From positions 434,001 through 498,000 of the forward strand of contig JAJHZJ010000221.1 of NCBI GenBank assembly GCA_023548195.1: a DNA stretch of 64,000 nt, written 5' to 3'. The stretch is from Bettongia penicillata ogilbyi (lineage: Eukaryota > Chordata > Mammalia > Diprotodontia > Potoroidae). Below, in pieces: positions 1 through 12,165 of the stretch (position 1 is its first letter; the number at the start of each line of letters is the position of its first letter). The notes beneath the pieces are model-generated. The model made no database searches, had not been told where the DNA came from, and saw only the letters and a program-made list of their open reading frames with translations. Made by a program: the position numbers and the translations under genes.

Positions 1-1295
1 CGTTGGTTGGTTTTGGAAGAGGACATAGAAAGTACATTGAATTTGTTCTTTTCCTTCAGAAAATGAGCTAGTACCAAAGGGTAGAGATTATATGTTGACG
101 TATTTGGACTCGATATGAAAAAATAATTACAAGATTTTGGTATAAGGGACCAACAGGTCAATAATGTCATGGATCCCATTAAAAACAATGTGATTGCTCT
201 TAATTCAGTTCAAATTGATGAGTATGTGTTGGGCCCCTCCCCTTTACCAGGTTAGTGTTAAAATGTGGAATTAGAATTAGAAACTTGGAATACAGTCTCA
301 AATGGAGACAAACATTGCATTCAGAGTTTCTCCATTCTACTGAAGGGGGGTCAGGGAACAGAAGAGAGGATGAGCATCACCAGATAGTCTAAATACAAAA
401 TGATTACCCAGTAATGGAATGGTATTAATTGGAGGAATCAGAAAAGGTGTCTTGTAGGAGATAGCACTTAACTTGAAGGCCTAAGGGAAGCAAGGTTGTC
501 CAAATGGCATAAGTGAGGAGGAAGAGCATTCCAGGAAACAGCAAGAAGGCTGGATTGGCAAGAATGTGGTACACATGAAGAAGAGGGTAGATCATATCTC
601 TGTTATAGAAAAGTTTCCCTCCTTGGGAGACACATCAGACTAGGTGATCTCAAGGTCTCTTTAGCTACAATTGAATGGTTCTGTAAATAAATAAATAAAT
701 GAAGAAAGCAACCACGAACAGCACTTTTTTTAATCAAATAAAATATATGACTATGATTGAAATTCTTTCAGTTTACATTACTAAACATTATATAAAAGTT
801 TTGATTGTGTCATACATTATATTCTTTTCTCCTTTTTGCATGCAATCCTGGCATATACCATCCAGGATAAAATTCTGGAATGCCTGGCAAAAATATCCCT
901 TCCAGTATTAGTCTTATTTTCAATTTAAAAATATTGCTGTAATGTTGAGACTATTTCAACAGAGAGAGATGCTTCCAGTGGCAGTTGCTTTTTTTTTCCT
1001 CCCAGGACATGCCATGTAAAGAGATGCTACCAAACGAGAAGTTGCCTAGAGCTTTCTCATATCCCTGTCCTACTTACCTTCTTGCCACCTGACCCTGCAG
1101 GGAAGGAACAAATTCTCATTGCCTCCGACGGAAGCATATGAGAATATAGTGGAGCTGCCAGCTGCCCTTACTACCCCTGCCCACTGGGACTGAAGACCAC
1201 CTTGTTGTTCTTTGGTTGATGTGGTCCTTTTTAATGAGTACTAGACAAGAATTTCAAAAATGAGATGTTGATTGGTGTGTTTTACTGTTTAATAG
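1..1295. other. Intron, no gene seen
   Basis: AT-rich sequence with a short (AAAT)n near 685-702. The part around 430-560 (aggaagagcattccaggaa) resembles the old repeat seen at 59.7 kb. No splice-bounded SPEF2 exon could be supported. Confidence 0.5.
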
Positions 1296-1423
1296 GAAAT
1301 ACCTCAATATTTAGTGCCTTATTGGGAAACAATAGAAAATTCATACATAAACACAATCAAGGCAATACTCAGGCAGATAAGAGATGAGCGACACAGTGTG
1401 CTTTATTATCTACATGACATCAG
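1296..1423 (+). CDS. SPEF2: SPEF2 coding exon (window exon 1)
   Basis: Acceptor 'tgtttaatag' precedes an exon that starts in phase 0 (EIPQYLVPYWETIENSY...) and ends ...YYLHDI plus two bases of an Arg codon before the donor 'gtgagt'. The peptide is amphipathic and rich in charged residues, as expected for the helical region after the nucleoside-kinase-like domain of SPEF2. It is separated by only 100 bp from the next exon. The phase 2 end matches the single base that opens the next exon. Confidence 0.86.
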
Positions 1424-1523
1424 GTGAGTAAAAGTTAATTATATGAAGAATTTCATATTCTAGTGAGGGAAGGGGAATAAAATATATTTTGTTTTGCATT
1501 GAAACTCTGCTAATGTACCACAG

Positions 1524-1662
1524 GCTAAATTACCAGGAGTACCTGCAACGTCCGGACCACAAGCAAGAGTTTGTGTCTCAATGGCAGACTGATTTTAACA
1601 ATCTCCCTGACGACTTGTGGGATGATGAAGAAACAAAAGCTGAACTACACCAAAGAGTCAAT
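1524..1662 (+). CDS. SPEF2: SPEF2 coding exon (window exon 2)
   Basis: Acceptor 'taccacag', donor 'gtaagt'. After one base completing the split Arg codon the exon reads LNYQEYLQRPDHKQEFV and continues through DFNNLPDDLWDDEETKAELH to RVN. It has 139 nt and leaves in phase 0. The acidic cluster PDDLWDDEE is typical of this SPEF2 region. The ATG in front at 1489 is intronic and is not a start. Confidence 0.88.
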
Positions 1663-2399
1663 GTAAGTCGATATATCCAGCATGGTAGACTGAGAGTTCA
1701 GTCTGCTCCTAATTGAGATAGTACTTGCAAAGGGTTTAACACAATATCTGATTCATAGTAGGTGCTTACTAAATGCTTCCTTCCTCTTTCCCTTCTTCCT
1801 TTCTTCTGTTATTCCTTCCTTCCCTCCCTAGGACATTGATAGGCTTGACTGAGGGAACTGGAGATATTTTACCTGAATAAGATAATGTTTCGTGTGATGA
1901 CAGTAGCTGTCTTCAAATTTTTGAAGAACTATCACATGGAAAGAGGTTTTGAAGAAGGAGACCAATTCTTTATTTTTGCCTGATCATTCATGACAGAAAA
2001 GAATCCTTTTCCATTGCTGCCCAGATAAAAATCTATGTAACATCTGCCATCTTATAATGTAACTTATTACTAAAGATTGTGAAAAATTTTAGTAACTTTG
2101 GTCCCATAATATTTTCTTATATGTTATGTATTATAATATAACATAAAATATATTTGTATGGCACTCAACACTTTTTAAAAGAACTCACCAACTCTCATTT
2201 GGTTCTGATAAGCATGCATGATCAGTACCTATGGAACAGTTGATGGTGCTCATATTTTGCAAGTGAGAAAGTTGAATTACCAAGATATTGACTGGGCATC
2301 CCAGAATCATATGGGGAGCCAGGGAGCCCATAAAACCCAGATTTCTGTGGGTTTAGTTGTCATCTCTATGTAGATGACTTCCAGACCTATACACACACA

Positions 2400-2995
2400 C
2401 ATATGTCATTTTAATCTTTTTACTGAGCTTGAGTATTCTCAAGTACTGAAGTACTGTCTCATAGTGGATGTCCCATAGGCATTGCAAGCTCAACATGTAG
2501 CTAATTCACTTTCCCCCTAAATCCTTCCTTTCTCTAAACTTACCTATTTATATTAAGTACACAGTGACCCTTCTGATCACATGGTTTTGAAATCTTACTT
2601 TTAAACTTGACTCCTCATCCCAAAATAAATATCAGATCAGTTTCCACATTTTGTCTTTTCTGCCTCAATTTCTCTCCATTCAAACCAGCTCTTTGAGTGG
2701 ATAAGAACCTGGGTTCTTATCATCTCTTACCTGGACTATTAAAATAGCCTCCTCAATTATGCCTTTGCCCCATTCTCTCCCTGCTGTATACCACCCTACA
2801 CAACAATGGCCAAAGTGTTTTGCCTAAAGTGTAGGTCTGACCATGTCATTCCCTTACTGACCAGTGGATACCTATTACTTCTGAGATAATGTATCAGTTC
2901 CTGTGTTTGGCATTTATTAGTCTTTACAGCCTAGCCCTAGCCCTAGCTTCAGTCTTATTACACGCCATTCCCTTTTACTCTATGGGCTAGTTATA
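2400..2995 (-). mobile_element. L2 LINE 3' fragment
   Basis: Read on + it has the typical reversed L2 order: 'acctggactattaaaatagcctcc', 'gccaaagtgttttgcctaaa', 'tgaccatgtcattccc', 'cagtggatacctatta', and 'ttacagcctagccctagc'. Non-coding, diverged. Confidence 0.6.
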
Positions 2996-3014
2996 TCTTG
3001 TTCCTTTTCCCCTC

Positions 3015-3145
3015 TTTGAGGCAATCAATTTAAGTGACTTGCCCAGGGTCACACAGCTAGTAAATGTCTGAGGCAGGATTTGAAATCAGGGCCTCCCTGA
3101 CTTCAGGGCTGGTGCTCTATTCACTGAGCCACCTAACCACCCCCT
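3015..3145 (-). repeat. MIR/MAR1-type CORE-SINE
   Basis: Reverse orientation: 'cttgcccagggtcacacagc', 'gctctattcactgagccacc'. It lies 70 bp before SPEF2 window exon 3. Confidence 0.8.
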
Positions 3146-3217
3146 TGGTCCTTTTTCAAAATTCCTATTTGCATTGGGATAAAAATTAAAAATGTGAAAT
3201 CCTTTTTTTCTATTTAG

Positions 3218-3355
3218 GATTTAAGAGACCGCCTGTGGGATATATGTGATACTCGAAAGGAAGAGGCAGAACAAGAACGTGCTGATATCATTGATGAATC
3301 CTGGTTACAAGATCATCTTGGAATGCTCATGAACCATTTCTTTTCTTTGATGCAG
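3218..3355 (+). CDS. SPEF2: SPEF2 coding exon (window exon 3)
   Basis: Strong polypyrimidine tract and acceptor 'tttttttctatttag', donor 'caggtatg'. The 46 codons read DLRDRLWDICDTRKEEAEQ through ESWLQDHLGMLMNHF to SLMQ, in phase 0 at both ends. It is a charged helix with a short hydrophobic face. It follows directly on the DDLWDDEE exon in the spliced frame. Confidence 0.9.
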
Positions 3356-4069
3356 GTATGACTGGTCAGGTCATTACAGCATGGTTATCCTATGCCATTC
3401 CTCCTTTTTGCCTTTATCATCCTTGTAAAATAGTAAATTTGAGTATCAATCAGTCAACATATATTAAGCAACTACTCTGTGCCAGGCACTGAGCTAAATG
3501 TGAGGGATACAAAAGGATGCAAAAGACGTTCCTTGACCTCAAGGAACTCAATCTAGTCTTCTAGGAACCAATACAGCTAGCACTGCTTCTCTGTAACATT
3601 CACTCCAACGTAGCAAAAAAGTGAGCTTCATTTAATTATTATGATTATCAATAACAATAGAAAAATTTCAACTATCTTCCCAAATAACTCCTTACAGCCT
3701 TACATTGCTCAGACACCTGGGAAGAGAGAGCAAAGTGGGTATCTGAGAGTGTGCTGCTTGATACTCTCCTATGCACCAGCCTTTCAAGTCACGACCCCAA
3801 TCTAAATATAAACCAAGGTCCATCTTGATATAGTATACCAGTGGTATAAACACAGCTTCCATGGAAATAAGGTGTGGCAGACCCCCTGTCAAGAGTCTTT
3901 TGGTACCCCCAAGGGGGTTGAAGGTGACTAGTCTCTGCCATTGACCTAAGCCATCACTGATTGTGTTCCCTCAATTTTAAGGGGTTCCCAGTACTATTCA
4001 ACCACTTAATGATCCGATTCGATTTTTACAAAGGAATATTTACTTCAAATGTCTAACAAAAACAAACAT

Positions 4070-4100
4070 AAACATTCCCTCCCTTTTGGAGGGAATGTTT
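4070..4100. other. Perfect 13-bp hairpin
   Basis: AAACATTCCCTCC (4070-4082), 5-base loop CTTTT, GGAGGGAATGTTT (4088-4100). It lies in 3880-4260, which has no recognised repeat; it could be part of an unnamed element. Confidence 0.8.
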
Positions 4101-4448
4101 GACAGTAACACCTGTGGCTGGGTATTTCAATACCTTGCATCTAAACCCAAAAAGGACAAATGAAACAGACCAAAACTCCAAAACTGTTTCTGGGGTTATA
4201 GAGCTTGGGAAAAGAAGGCCGTCCTTCCCCTACCTAGCTTAGGGCATGGTGCCAGTGCTGTGCGTGGACCAGACCTTGAGCCCTGCATACAGCCAGAAAG
4301 AGAGAGAGAGACTCTGCTCCATAGACACAGACTTCCTGCTACTCACACTGGAAAGAGCCTGCTCCTACCTACCTCTTCTCCAGAAGCAAATCCTTGGAGT
4401 CTCCCACAGGGTGGGAGTGATAGGGGAATGCACAAAGTCCCATTACAC

Positions 4449-4453
<5 letters not shown>

Positions 4454-4512
<59 letters not shown>
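4454..4512. repeat. (TA)n microsatellite
   Basis: About 59 bp of uninterrupted TA dinucleotide. It creates artificial Tyr-Ile reading frames. Confidence 0.95.
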
Positions 4513-4516
<4 letters not shown>

Positions 4517-6532
4517 GCCCCTCTATAGGCACTAATCCATTTTCTTATTTGTATGCCCAGGACATAGTATAGTGTAGCAAATTTCAGGCACTTAATACAT
4601 ATCTGTTGATCACTTGATTTCTTTCAACCAATCTTCATTTAAGGGCATCATCCCTAAGCCCTTCCCTAGTCATTTCCCTACACTGAATATTCTTCAGCTT
4701 ATTTTTGTCCTTCCTAAAATGAGGAACTCAAAACTGAACACAATATTCAAGATGTAGTCTGACCAGGACTCACCTCCCTAAGATTGCCTATGGTTATATG
4801 ACTATATTTTTCCCAATAATTCCATTAATGGTTATTAATTATTATAATGGTTATTAATAGTATTCTTAATATTTCTATTAGCAACTGCTGCAATATTTCT
4901 ATTAAATTAATTCAAGTCATTGATTTTTTTTAAATCATTGAATGCCACAAGGACAAGCACATACCCCTAAGGATAATCAGTCAATTCTTCAATTAACAAG
5001 CGTCCATTAAATGCTGGTCCTGTTTCAGGGACTATGCTAAGTATTGAAAAACAGGGGAGACTGTTCTTCCCCTCAAGGCGCTTACATTCTCAAAGATTTA
5101 AGAGACTTTTCAGTCAGCAGGAAAGTAACAAGTAGATAGGAAGAGACTGATGATTAGAGAGAAGCAGGAAGTGGAGAGAAACTCATCGTAGTCTTCTAGA
5201 CTCTGTAGAGAAGATGAGATGGTATGGAGCCATAACAACGTGTGGAGGGGCCGTCCATGTCAAGAAGGACCATTTCTTCCTCAAAGACTGGAATAGAAGA
5301 GGAAATAGTGGGAGATAATGTCAAGGGGTTGTAAGATGAGGAGGAAGGACTCAGAAAAGGGAACTAATAGCAAATAACCTCAGTTTTTCGTAGTAAAGTA
5401 TGAATTGATGACTTCAGCTCAGAGAGAGGATGGGGAGAGTGTTGTAGAAGGAAAGAATTTTCAAACAACAATCGTGGTAAATGAGGATAGCATCAGTGAG
5501 GGAAGAGCGTAAGGATTGCTTTGCTGCATAGAGGACCCAGCTGAGTCTAAATAATAAATTTGTAGTGCAAATAGTCTGCATGATTGCATTCCTTCCTTCC
5601 TAGAGCTCCATTTAAGTAGTATGTGAGGTAAAACAGAGGAGTCAGATGTAAATAATCCAGTATAGGATTTGGAAGAGTATGAAGGAGACAAGGTCATTGA
5701 GTGTAGAGGACTATTGAGAGGCTAAGATTAGAAAAAGAGGAATATAACCAGAATAAAAGTGATGCCCTGGGAAAGTACTGAAGACTGGAAGTATTGGAAA
5801 CAATGATGAGGATGAAGGAAGGAATGAACAGTTGGATGGATGGATGGATAGATGGATGAAAAGGCCTTTATTAAGTGCTTACTGTAGGTAAATATCCTGT
5901 GCTAAGTACCGGGAATACAAACAATGACAATCTCTGCTCTCAAAGAGTTCACATTCTAATAGGCAAAACAACAGATATGAGATTTAGAAGGTGTAAAGCA
6001 TAGGGGGAGTGTGAGTGATGGATTATTATTAGATAAAGGAATTTCTAATTTCTTGATCATGGCAGTAGAACATTTTTGGAGCTGAGTGGGAGTGGAGGTC
6101 AAAGGAATTGAGTAGAGAGGAAGCATCAGCACGTACAGACCCACTCTGTGCCATGAACTAAGGTCATTAAGAAAAACAGAGATTGTTTGGTACTGGCAGA
6201 TAATGACTGCTGTTATTTGAACTGGGCACTTCATTTGGATAGAGTGAACTTCATCTGGGCCCATTGACTGTAGCTCATCAGGACAGCTTAATGCTATCTT
6301 GACTCTTTCCTTACTTACTTTAAACACCAAGTCCATATTAGACATTATTATTCTGTCTGAGAAGGTAGGTTTCAGCTCATATAAGAACTTTCTAACAGCC
6401 CTCTTCAACAAAATATCAAAATGCTAACCAGGTAGTGAGCTCTCTGACAATGAAGTTGCCCAAGCAGAAATTGGATAAATATTTGTAAGGGATATGGTAG
6501 AAAAAATTCCTGCAATGAGTGAAAAGTTGGAC

Positions 6533-6732
6533 CAGGGGTGGGCAACCTTCAACCTCAAGGTCATATGTGCCCTTCTAGATCCTCAAGTGTGGCCCTTTGA
6601 ATCCAAATTTCATAGAACAAATCCCCTTAATAAAAGGATTTGTTCTATAAAACTTGGACTCAATCAAAAGGCCTCCCCTATGGACCTAGAAGGCCACATG
6701 TGGCCTCAAGTCTGCATGTTCTCCACCCCCAG
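6533..6732. mobile_element. Palindromic hAT MITE, copy 1
   Basis: Ends are inverted repeats of about 47 bp (caggggtgggcaaccttc... against ...gttctccacccccag). The core holds 'cccttaataaaaggatttg'. Flanks gttggac/gttgaat may be a decayed 8-bp target duplication. The same element recurs at 51320. Confidence 0.75.
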
Positions 6733-8147
6733 GTTGAATTTCTAAGATTCTTATTATAATACAGGTTGAGACATACCACAAATGATACCACATTCCTGAA
6801 ATATAACTACAGTGACCAGGTGAAAAAACTTGTTGTAATAATATTATTTCCCTTGTAATAAGGGAGAAACGATGTAACAAAATTAACCCTCCAAGCTAGG
6901 AAGTAGATTTATCACCCAAAACCAAGATTCTAAAAAGATTCCACTATGTTCTTTGGGTTGTTAGCAAGTTCAGTCTAAAATAAATAATTTTTAAAAAGTT
7001 AATGGAAAAAAATTTCCCAATTTCTAAAGTACCTGTCCTAAACAGTATAACATCATTTAGCATGTTCTGAAGACTTCATAACCTCCAAATGATTTCTTCT
7101 GTCCTGAAAATTATTATTCTTGATTACTTGTCAATAACTAATTTGTCCCAGATACTTTTTACAAAAAGCCATTTTCATCTGGCTTTTTGTGAATGTGGTT
7201 TTTTGCATGTTCCCAGGAGGGTACAGTTTTGTCAGTTGGAGACTCAATTTCTGTTGGTCTAATAAATCAAAGCATGACAGGTGCAAATGTTTGTTGTTGA
7301 ACTTTGAGATTAGTGGGCATAGGAAAACTTGAAAAGAAACAACTCTACCGACTTTCTCTGAAAGGAAATAGAAAAATGCTTAATCTTATTCTTCCCAATC
7401 ATTTTGCAAATGTTATTTTCAAGTTTAAGAAGTGAGGTTTATGGGTTTAAGGTTTTAAATCCAAAGAAGCAACCTAAAATGTCTTCTCATATTAAAATAA
7501 ACATGTGAATGGTCATTGTAATTTGAATCCACGTTATCCCACCTCTGATAATTATTGATTTCATAACTTTGAGTGAATCACTTAAACCTCCGTGAGCCTC
7601 AGTTTCTATATCTGCAAAATAAGAGAATTAGACTCACTGACCACTGGAGTTCCTTCCAATGCTTAATCTATGTGCTTATAAACCTATAACCATAAAGCAG
7701 CTAAATTTATTTCTTCCTTGATTTATATTATGTGGCCACAAAAGCTCAGATTATGTGGGGTCAAACTGAAATTTCTTGTCATCTTCCAAGAAAGATATAA
7801 TATGATCTTTTCCATGACACAAAAAATCTTAATGGAATTTTTAGTTTCTCTTTTCACCATGAAATAGCAGACTATGGATTTACTCATTCTGAAAATGTGC
7901 CTCTCTCAGTATAAGAGTAGACATTTAGATGTCCTTTGGTTTACTTCAAATAAGTTCCAATGAAGAAGTGATTGTCTTTGTCCTTTAGAAAACTTGTCAT
8001 TATTTGTAACAATACACACTGGTTCAGGGTAGTTGACTAGAAATTTTAAGATTTTACTGGGATAACTCCATTGATTGTGTTTTCCTGAAGATGATTTCAA
8101 TAGGTCTGATAGCTTCAAATTTTTAGAATTGAATTAATCAATTTAAG

Positions 8148-8300
8148 CACCAAGGAAGTGTGGCTCATTGGAAAGATCTTTGGACAGAGTCAGGAGATCA
8201 GCATTCTAATCTCTATTCTAATCTTGGACAGGTCATCTTATCCCTTGTTGCTTTAGTTTATTTATCTGTAAAATGATGGGTTCCTTTAGCTCTAAAATTC
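8148..8300 (+). repeat. MIR-type SINE
   Basis: 'gtgtggctcattggaaagat', 'ggacaggtcatcttatcc', 'tttatctgtaaaatgatgg'. Diverged, + orientation. A second MIR tail fragment lies at about 7560-7690 (tgagcctcagtttctatat). Confidence 0.65.
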
Positions 8301-8319
8301 CCTAAAGAAATAGAACAAA

Positions 8320-8505
8320 TCCTACATGTGTGTATGTATATATACATATATACATGTACACACATACATATACATATATATATATAATCCTACATATATG
8401 TGTAAAAATCCTACGTATATATAAAAAAGCATTGTATATATAGAAAAGTATGTGTGTATTATATACATATACATATGCACACACACATACACACATATAT
8501 AAAGA
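8320..8505. repeat. TA/CA-rich microsatellite
   Basis: Mixed TA, CATA and CACA repeats with the unit 'aatcctacatatatgtgt' recurring. Reverse frames give Tyr/Val/Cys-rich artefacts. Confidence 0.9.
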
Positions 8506-8984
8506 AAAGTGTACATAGAAAAGCAAATATTTGAAATGTTATCTACCACGATTTGTAATTTGAGGACTGGTATGGAGATACATTGGAGATGTATATAGTG
8601 GTCAAAGGTATTCTGCCTACCTTCACATTGGAGTTAAAGTGTCACCAATGTGCTCTTGCATGTCTATACTGCATTAAAACTCAAGCAGACTAGGGACAAG
8701 TTAGCAGCTAAGGTTGTAGCTGATCCTGTAGTGATTCTACTCCACATGCCATCAACTTTTCTTGAGATAAATTTGCCACTGTCTCTTTGTTAGTAATCCA
8801 CAGCATGAATGTTGTGCCAGTGGTAAAGGTATTATTCTCCCTATCATAACATACTGCTTAAGTTCAAGGCGAGTATGTGGAATGGTGAACTTTTAGTTAT
8901 CTTTTATATGTGTATGTCCTCTCTCTCTCCAACAACGTGTGCTTCTTGAGGGCTCCACCAAAATACATTTATCTACTTACCTAT

Positions 8985-9108
8985 CAATAAATCTATCCAT
9001 CTATCTGTTTATCTATCATCCCATCTATATAGAGGGGGAGGGAAGGAGAGAGAGAGATGGAGAGACAGAGAGAGAGAGAGAGAGAGACAGAGAGAGACAC
9101 ATACTTCA
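8985..9108. repeat. (ATCT)n and (GA)n simple repeats
   Basis: TCTA/ATCT tetranucleotides to about 9030, then GAGA/GGGA purine repeats to 9108. Confidence 0.9.
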
Positions 9109-10080
9109 TTAGATGAAGGGGAGATAGATGAAATAACTATAGATCTAGATTAGATATTGACATACTTCACTGGATCTCCCAAAGTACCTTCTAGGTCTAT
9201 TTCCCCGTTCTACTTGAATCTGTTCTCAATACAATCAAAGAGATTTCTGAATCCAACATGTCTATCAGCCAAGACTCATCATGGATATGCTGATTGGCCA
9301 GTAACTGTGCTAACATAGGACCAGATACCAAAGACCAGAGATTCCTAGTACATATAAAGAATGAGTCTTTCTCACTAAGAAACATGGGAGACAGTTTTGT
9401 GTTAAATTAGTGAAGTCGTTAGCATCACTGACATTCATATAGCAATTTAAAGGATGCAAAATACTTTATGTTCATTACCATGGACAAAGAATATAAACTC
9501 CAAGTCACCCACAGATGTAGTCACAGTGTCTTTTAATCATGAGATCCTGCCCAACAGTTCCAACTTAGGTCTGGTCTGTACTCAGTCCTGTTGCTGGTTA
9601 TTCATGAATACAATTACCAACATTCCATCTCTGGCTCTTAAGCTGTCTGTGGTCAGTGAATGCAGGGGTGCTGCTTCATAAAGGAAGCTACTCTGCCAGT
9701 GGCCTGACATCCCAGGCTCTCATGATCAGTATTTAGGGATGTGTGAATCAATGCCTAGTACAGTATTAAATGAATGTTGATTGAGAGAACTAGGAAGATC
9801 CCAAAATATTAGAAATACTAGACAGCTCCACATATTACAAATACTTCTCTTTTTATTCAGTTTCAAAAACTTAGCAGAAATGTTCTTTCGTTTTTAGAGA
9901 AGGAAATATGTTACTTCAGGGCCAGAGGGTGCAAAGTTGGTTGATTATTCCCTCTAAGTTAGATACACATTATTTCCTGACTTCTAGAAAATACTTGTCA
10001 CAATTTATATGGTGATAGGGATAAAAGGAAAGTAGCTGTCTCATTCTTTCTTAATATGTACTTCATGTTTGTTTTCGAAG

Positions 10081-10235
10081 GTGGAAATTAATCGTTTCCA
10101 AGACACGAAGAGACTTCTTCAAGATTACTACAGGGGAATAGAAGGCAAAATCCCCACGGAAATCACTAGACGTGGAGGCACTCGAGTCCCGCTGATAAAT
10201 CTTGATGATGACAATGTGCCTCAAATCTATTCCAA
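10081..10235 (+). CDS. SPEF2: SPEF2 coding exon (window exon 4)
   Basis: Acceptor 'gttttcgaag', donor 'gtaaga'. Reads VEINRFQDTKRLLQDYYRG, then KIPTEITRRGGTRVPLINLD and DDDNVPQIYS plus two bases. The exon ends in phase 2. The basic stretch TRRGGTRVPLI and the following DDD are recognisable SPEF2 sequence. The intron before it (3356-10080) carries SINEs, a TA microsatellite and a hAT MITE. Confidence 0.88.
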
Positions 10236-10599
10236 GTAAGATTATGGTGTTTTAACGTAGCTTTTTAAACTGGGTAATTTTACATTACAGTGAGATTCCT
10301 TTTATGAGAAATTCCAGTCCTTTTATAAATTATTATCTGTGTGAACTACAGTTTTAGTGAAAACAGTAGGTATTATTCTCCCAAACTTGATACTGTTGGA
10401 TGGGTTCTATTAGACCTCTAACAGCCTCACTAGCTGTAGTAAACAAATGTTGTATGTGAAGAGGGAACGATATTCAAACTAAAAAAAAAAATGCAAAACA
10501 GCTTATAAATACTTGACTTTTATAGATCAACCTCCTTCACTTCCCCCCAAAGGAAGGCATGAGAAGACCCCAAAACATTGAGGAAAAATGATTATCAAA

Positions 10600-10860
10600 G
10601 AAATTTCACGAGGCAATAAGTATATAGAGCACAGGACTCAGCAGTCAGGAAAATTTAGATTCAAATCCTGCCTCAAATGTTAATAAACCAAGTGATCAAG
10701 GGGCAAATCATGTAACATCTCTTGGCCTCAGTTTCCCTTTTGGCAAAGTGGGGAGAATAGTACCACTTATTTCACAGGGTTGGGGGGATCAAATGAGATA
10801 ATTTATGTAAAATTCTTCAAAAGTCATTAAATTACTATATAAACACCATAGAATTACTTT
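10600..10860 (+). repeat. MIR-type SINE
   Basis: 'ttagattcaaatcctgcctc', 'tcttggcctcagtttccc', 'gggatcaaatgagataatt'. + orientation. Confidence 0.72.
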
Positions 10861-11173
10861 AGTTTTATTATATAACATAACATTAGTGTTATTATATAAT
10901 ATGTTAACTATATTATACATGTGTATTCTATTAGTTATTATTTATAAATAACAGATTGAAATGTGAAAATCATTAAGATCAGGAGAAAATACTAAACTAT
11001 GGAAATTAAGTGAGAGGAAAGGAAGATTAAATTATGTTTAAAAGTAATATGTTAACTTTGGGTATTAATTTTTAATCTGTCAAAGGATAGCCTCAAAATT
11101 ATATATAATTCCCATGATTTAGAGGGGGAAAAGAAGAAACACAAAATGTCCTGCCTCATGTCTCTTTTTTCAG

Positions 11174-11227
11174 AGTTACTCAGCTAGAGGAAGAAGAGGA
11201 AGAAGGGGAAATAATACTACACCAAAA
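11174..11227 (+). CDS. SPEF2: SPEF2 short acidic coding exon (window exon 5)
   Basis: Acceptor 'tcttttttcag'. One base completes a Lys codon, then VTQLEEEEEEGEIILHQ plus two bases of a Lys codon. The donor is the weaker 'aaaa|gtaatc'. Without splicing the frame would stop at TAA at once; with it the phase (2) matches the next exon, giving HQKIPVV. The run of six Glu marks a flexible acidic linker. The exon is the least certain of the set because it is short, low in complexity and has a non-consensus donor. Confidence 0.72.
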
Positions 11228-11984
11228 GTAATCATTGATGAGCTTACATAGCCGTAGAGGTAGTAGTCAGCCAACGGGCATTCTCTGTGTGTCATGCACT
11301 CTGCTGAGGGTGGCGGACACAAAGAAAGCAAAAGCGGTCACTCCCTTCAAGTAGCTTACATTCTCACGGGGAGAGACGACATGAGAACAGTCATGTCCCA
11401 TAAGATATTTACAGTACAAATGAAAGGTCATCTCTGAGGGAAGGCCCTAGCAACAGCAGGGACCAGAGGAGGTCTTGTGCAGAAGGTGAGGCTGAAGCGG
11501 AAGCTAGGGGAAGCTGGGAAGCCAGGAGGCAGAGCATGGGCATGGGCATGGGGCATGGGCAGGGCGAAGGCTGGCCGATGGGAGACGGACCGAGGGAGAG
11601 GAAGGAGGTCTGGGTAGAAGGCAGAGACTTGTTGTAGAGATACTCTTTAGTTCAGCTTCCTCTCTGAACAGTTATAGAAACTCCAACAGTTATGTGAGCC
11701 ACCACGCTCATCCAGAGGCCAGCTTTTAGACACTCATCTATCAGCATAAAACAAAACAAAACAAAGCGACACAATCCATGATCATTGCTGACTAGACAGG
11801 CAGAATGAGAACACTGGAGAGTTCTTCCACCTTCCCTTGAGTCACATCTTTACATGATGGCTTCATGATTTGGTTTCACATGTTGTTACTCCTCAAAATA
11901 ACAGAGAAACCCATATGAAAGAATGAATGAAAAGACATTTATTCAGTATCAACCTCTATCACACTCTATATTCATAGCCACAAA

Positions 11985-12165
11985 ATTACAGGGTTAAAAC
12001 GGAATTTAGATATAATTTTCCCTGATCCTCTTATTTTATAGCTGAGGACACTTAGACCCAAAGAGGTAAAGTCATTTGCATATGGCTTCATAACTAGTTA
12101 GTAGCAGAACCAGTCTTGAATCTGGGTCTCCCAATTTTTAGTCCAGTAGTCTTCTCCACTAAGAC
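11985..12165 (-). repeat. MIR-type SINE
   Basis: Reverse orientation: 'ttttatagctgaggacact', 'agttagtagcagaaccag'. Diverged. Confidence 0.62.

Noticed and set aside
4246..4572. 108-codon frame with a Tyr-Ile run
   Set aside because: The run is the translated TA microsatellite; the rest has no domain or splice support.
8302..8549. Two overlapping reverse frames rich in Tyr, Val, Cys
   Set aside because: Translated TA/CA microsatellite.
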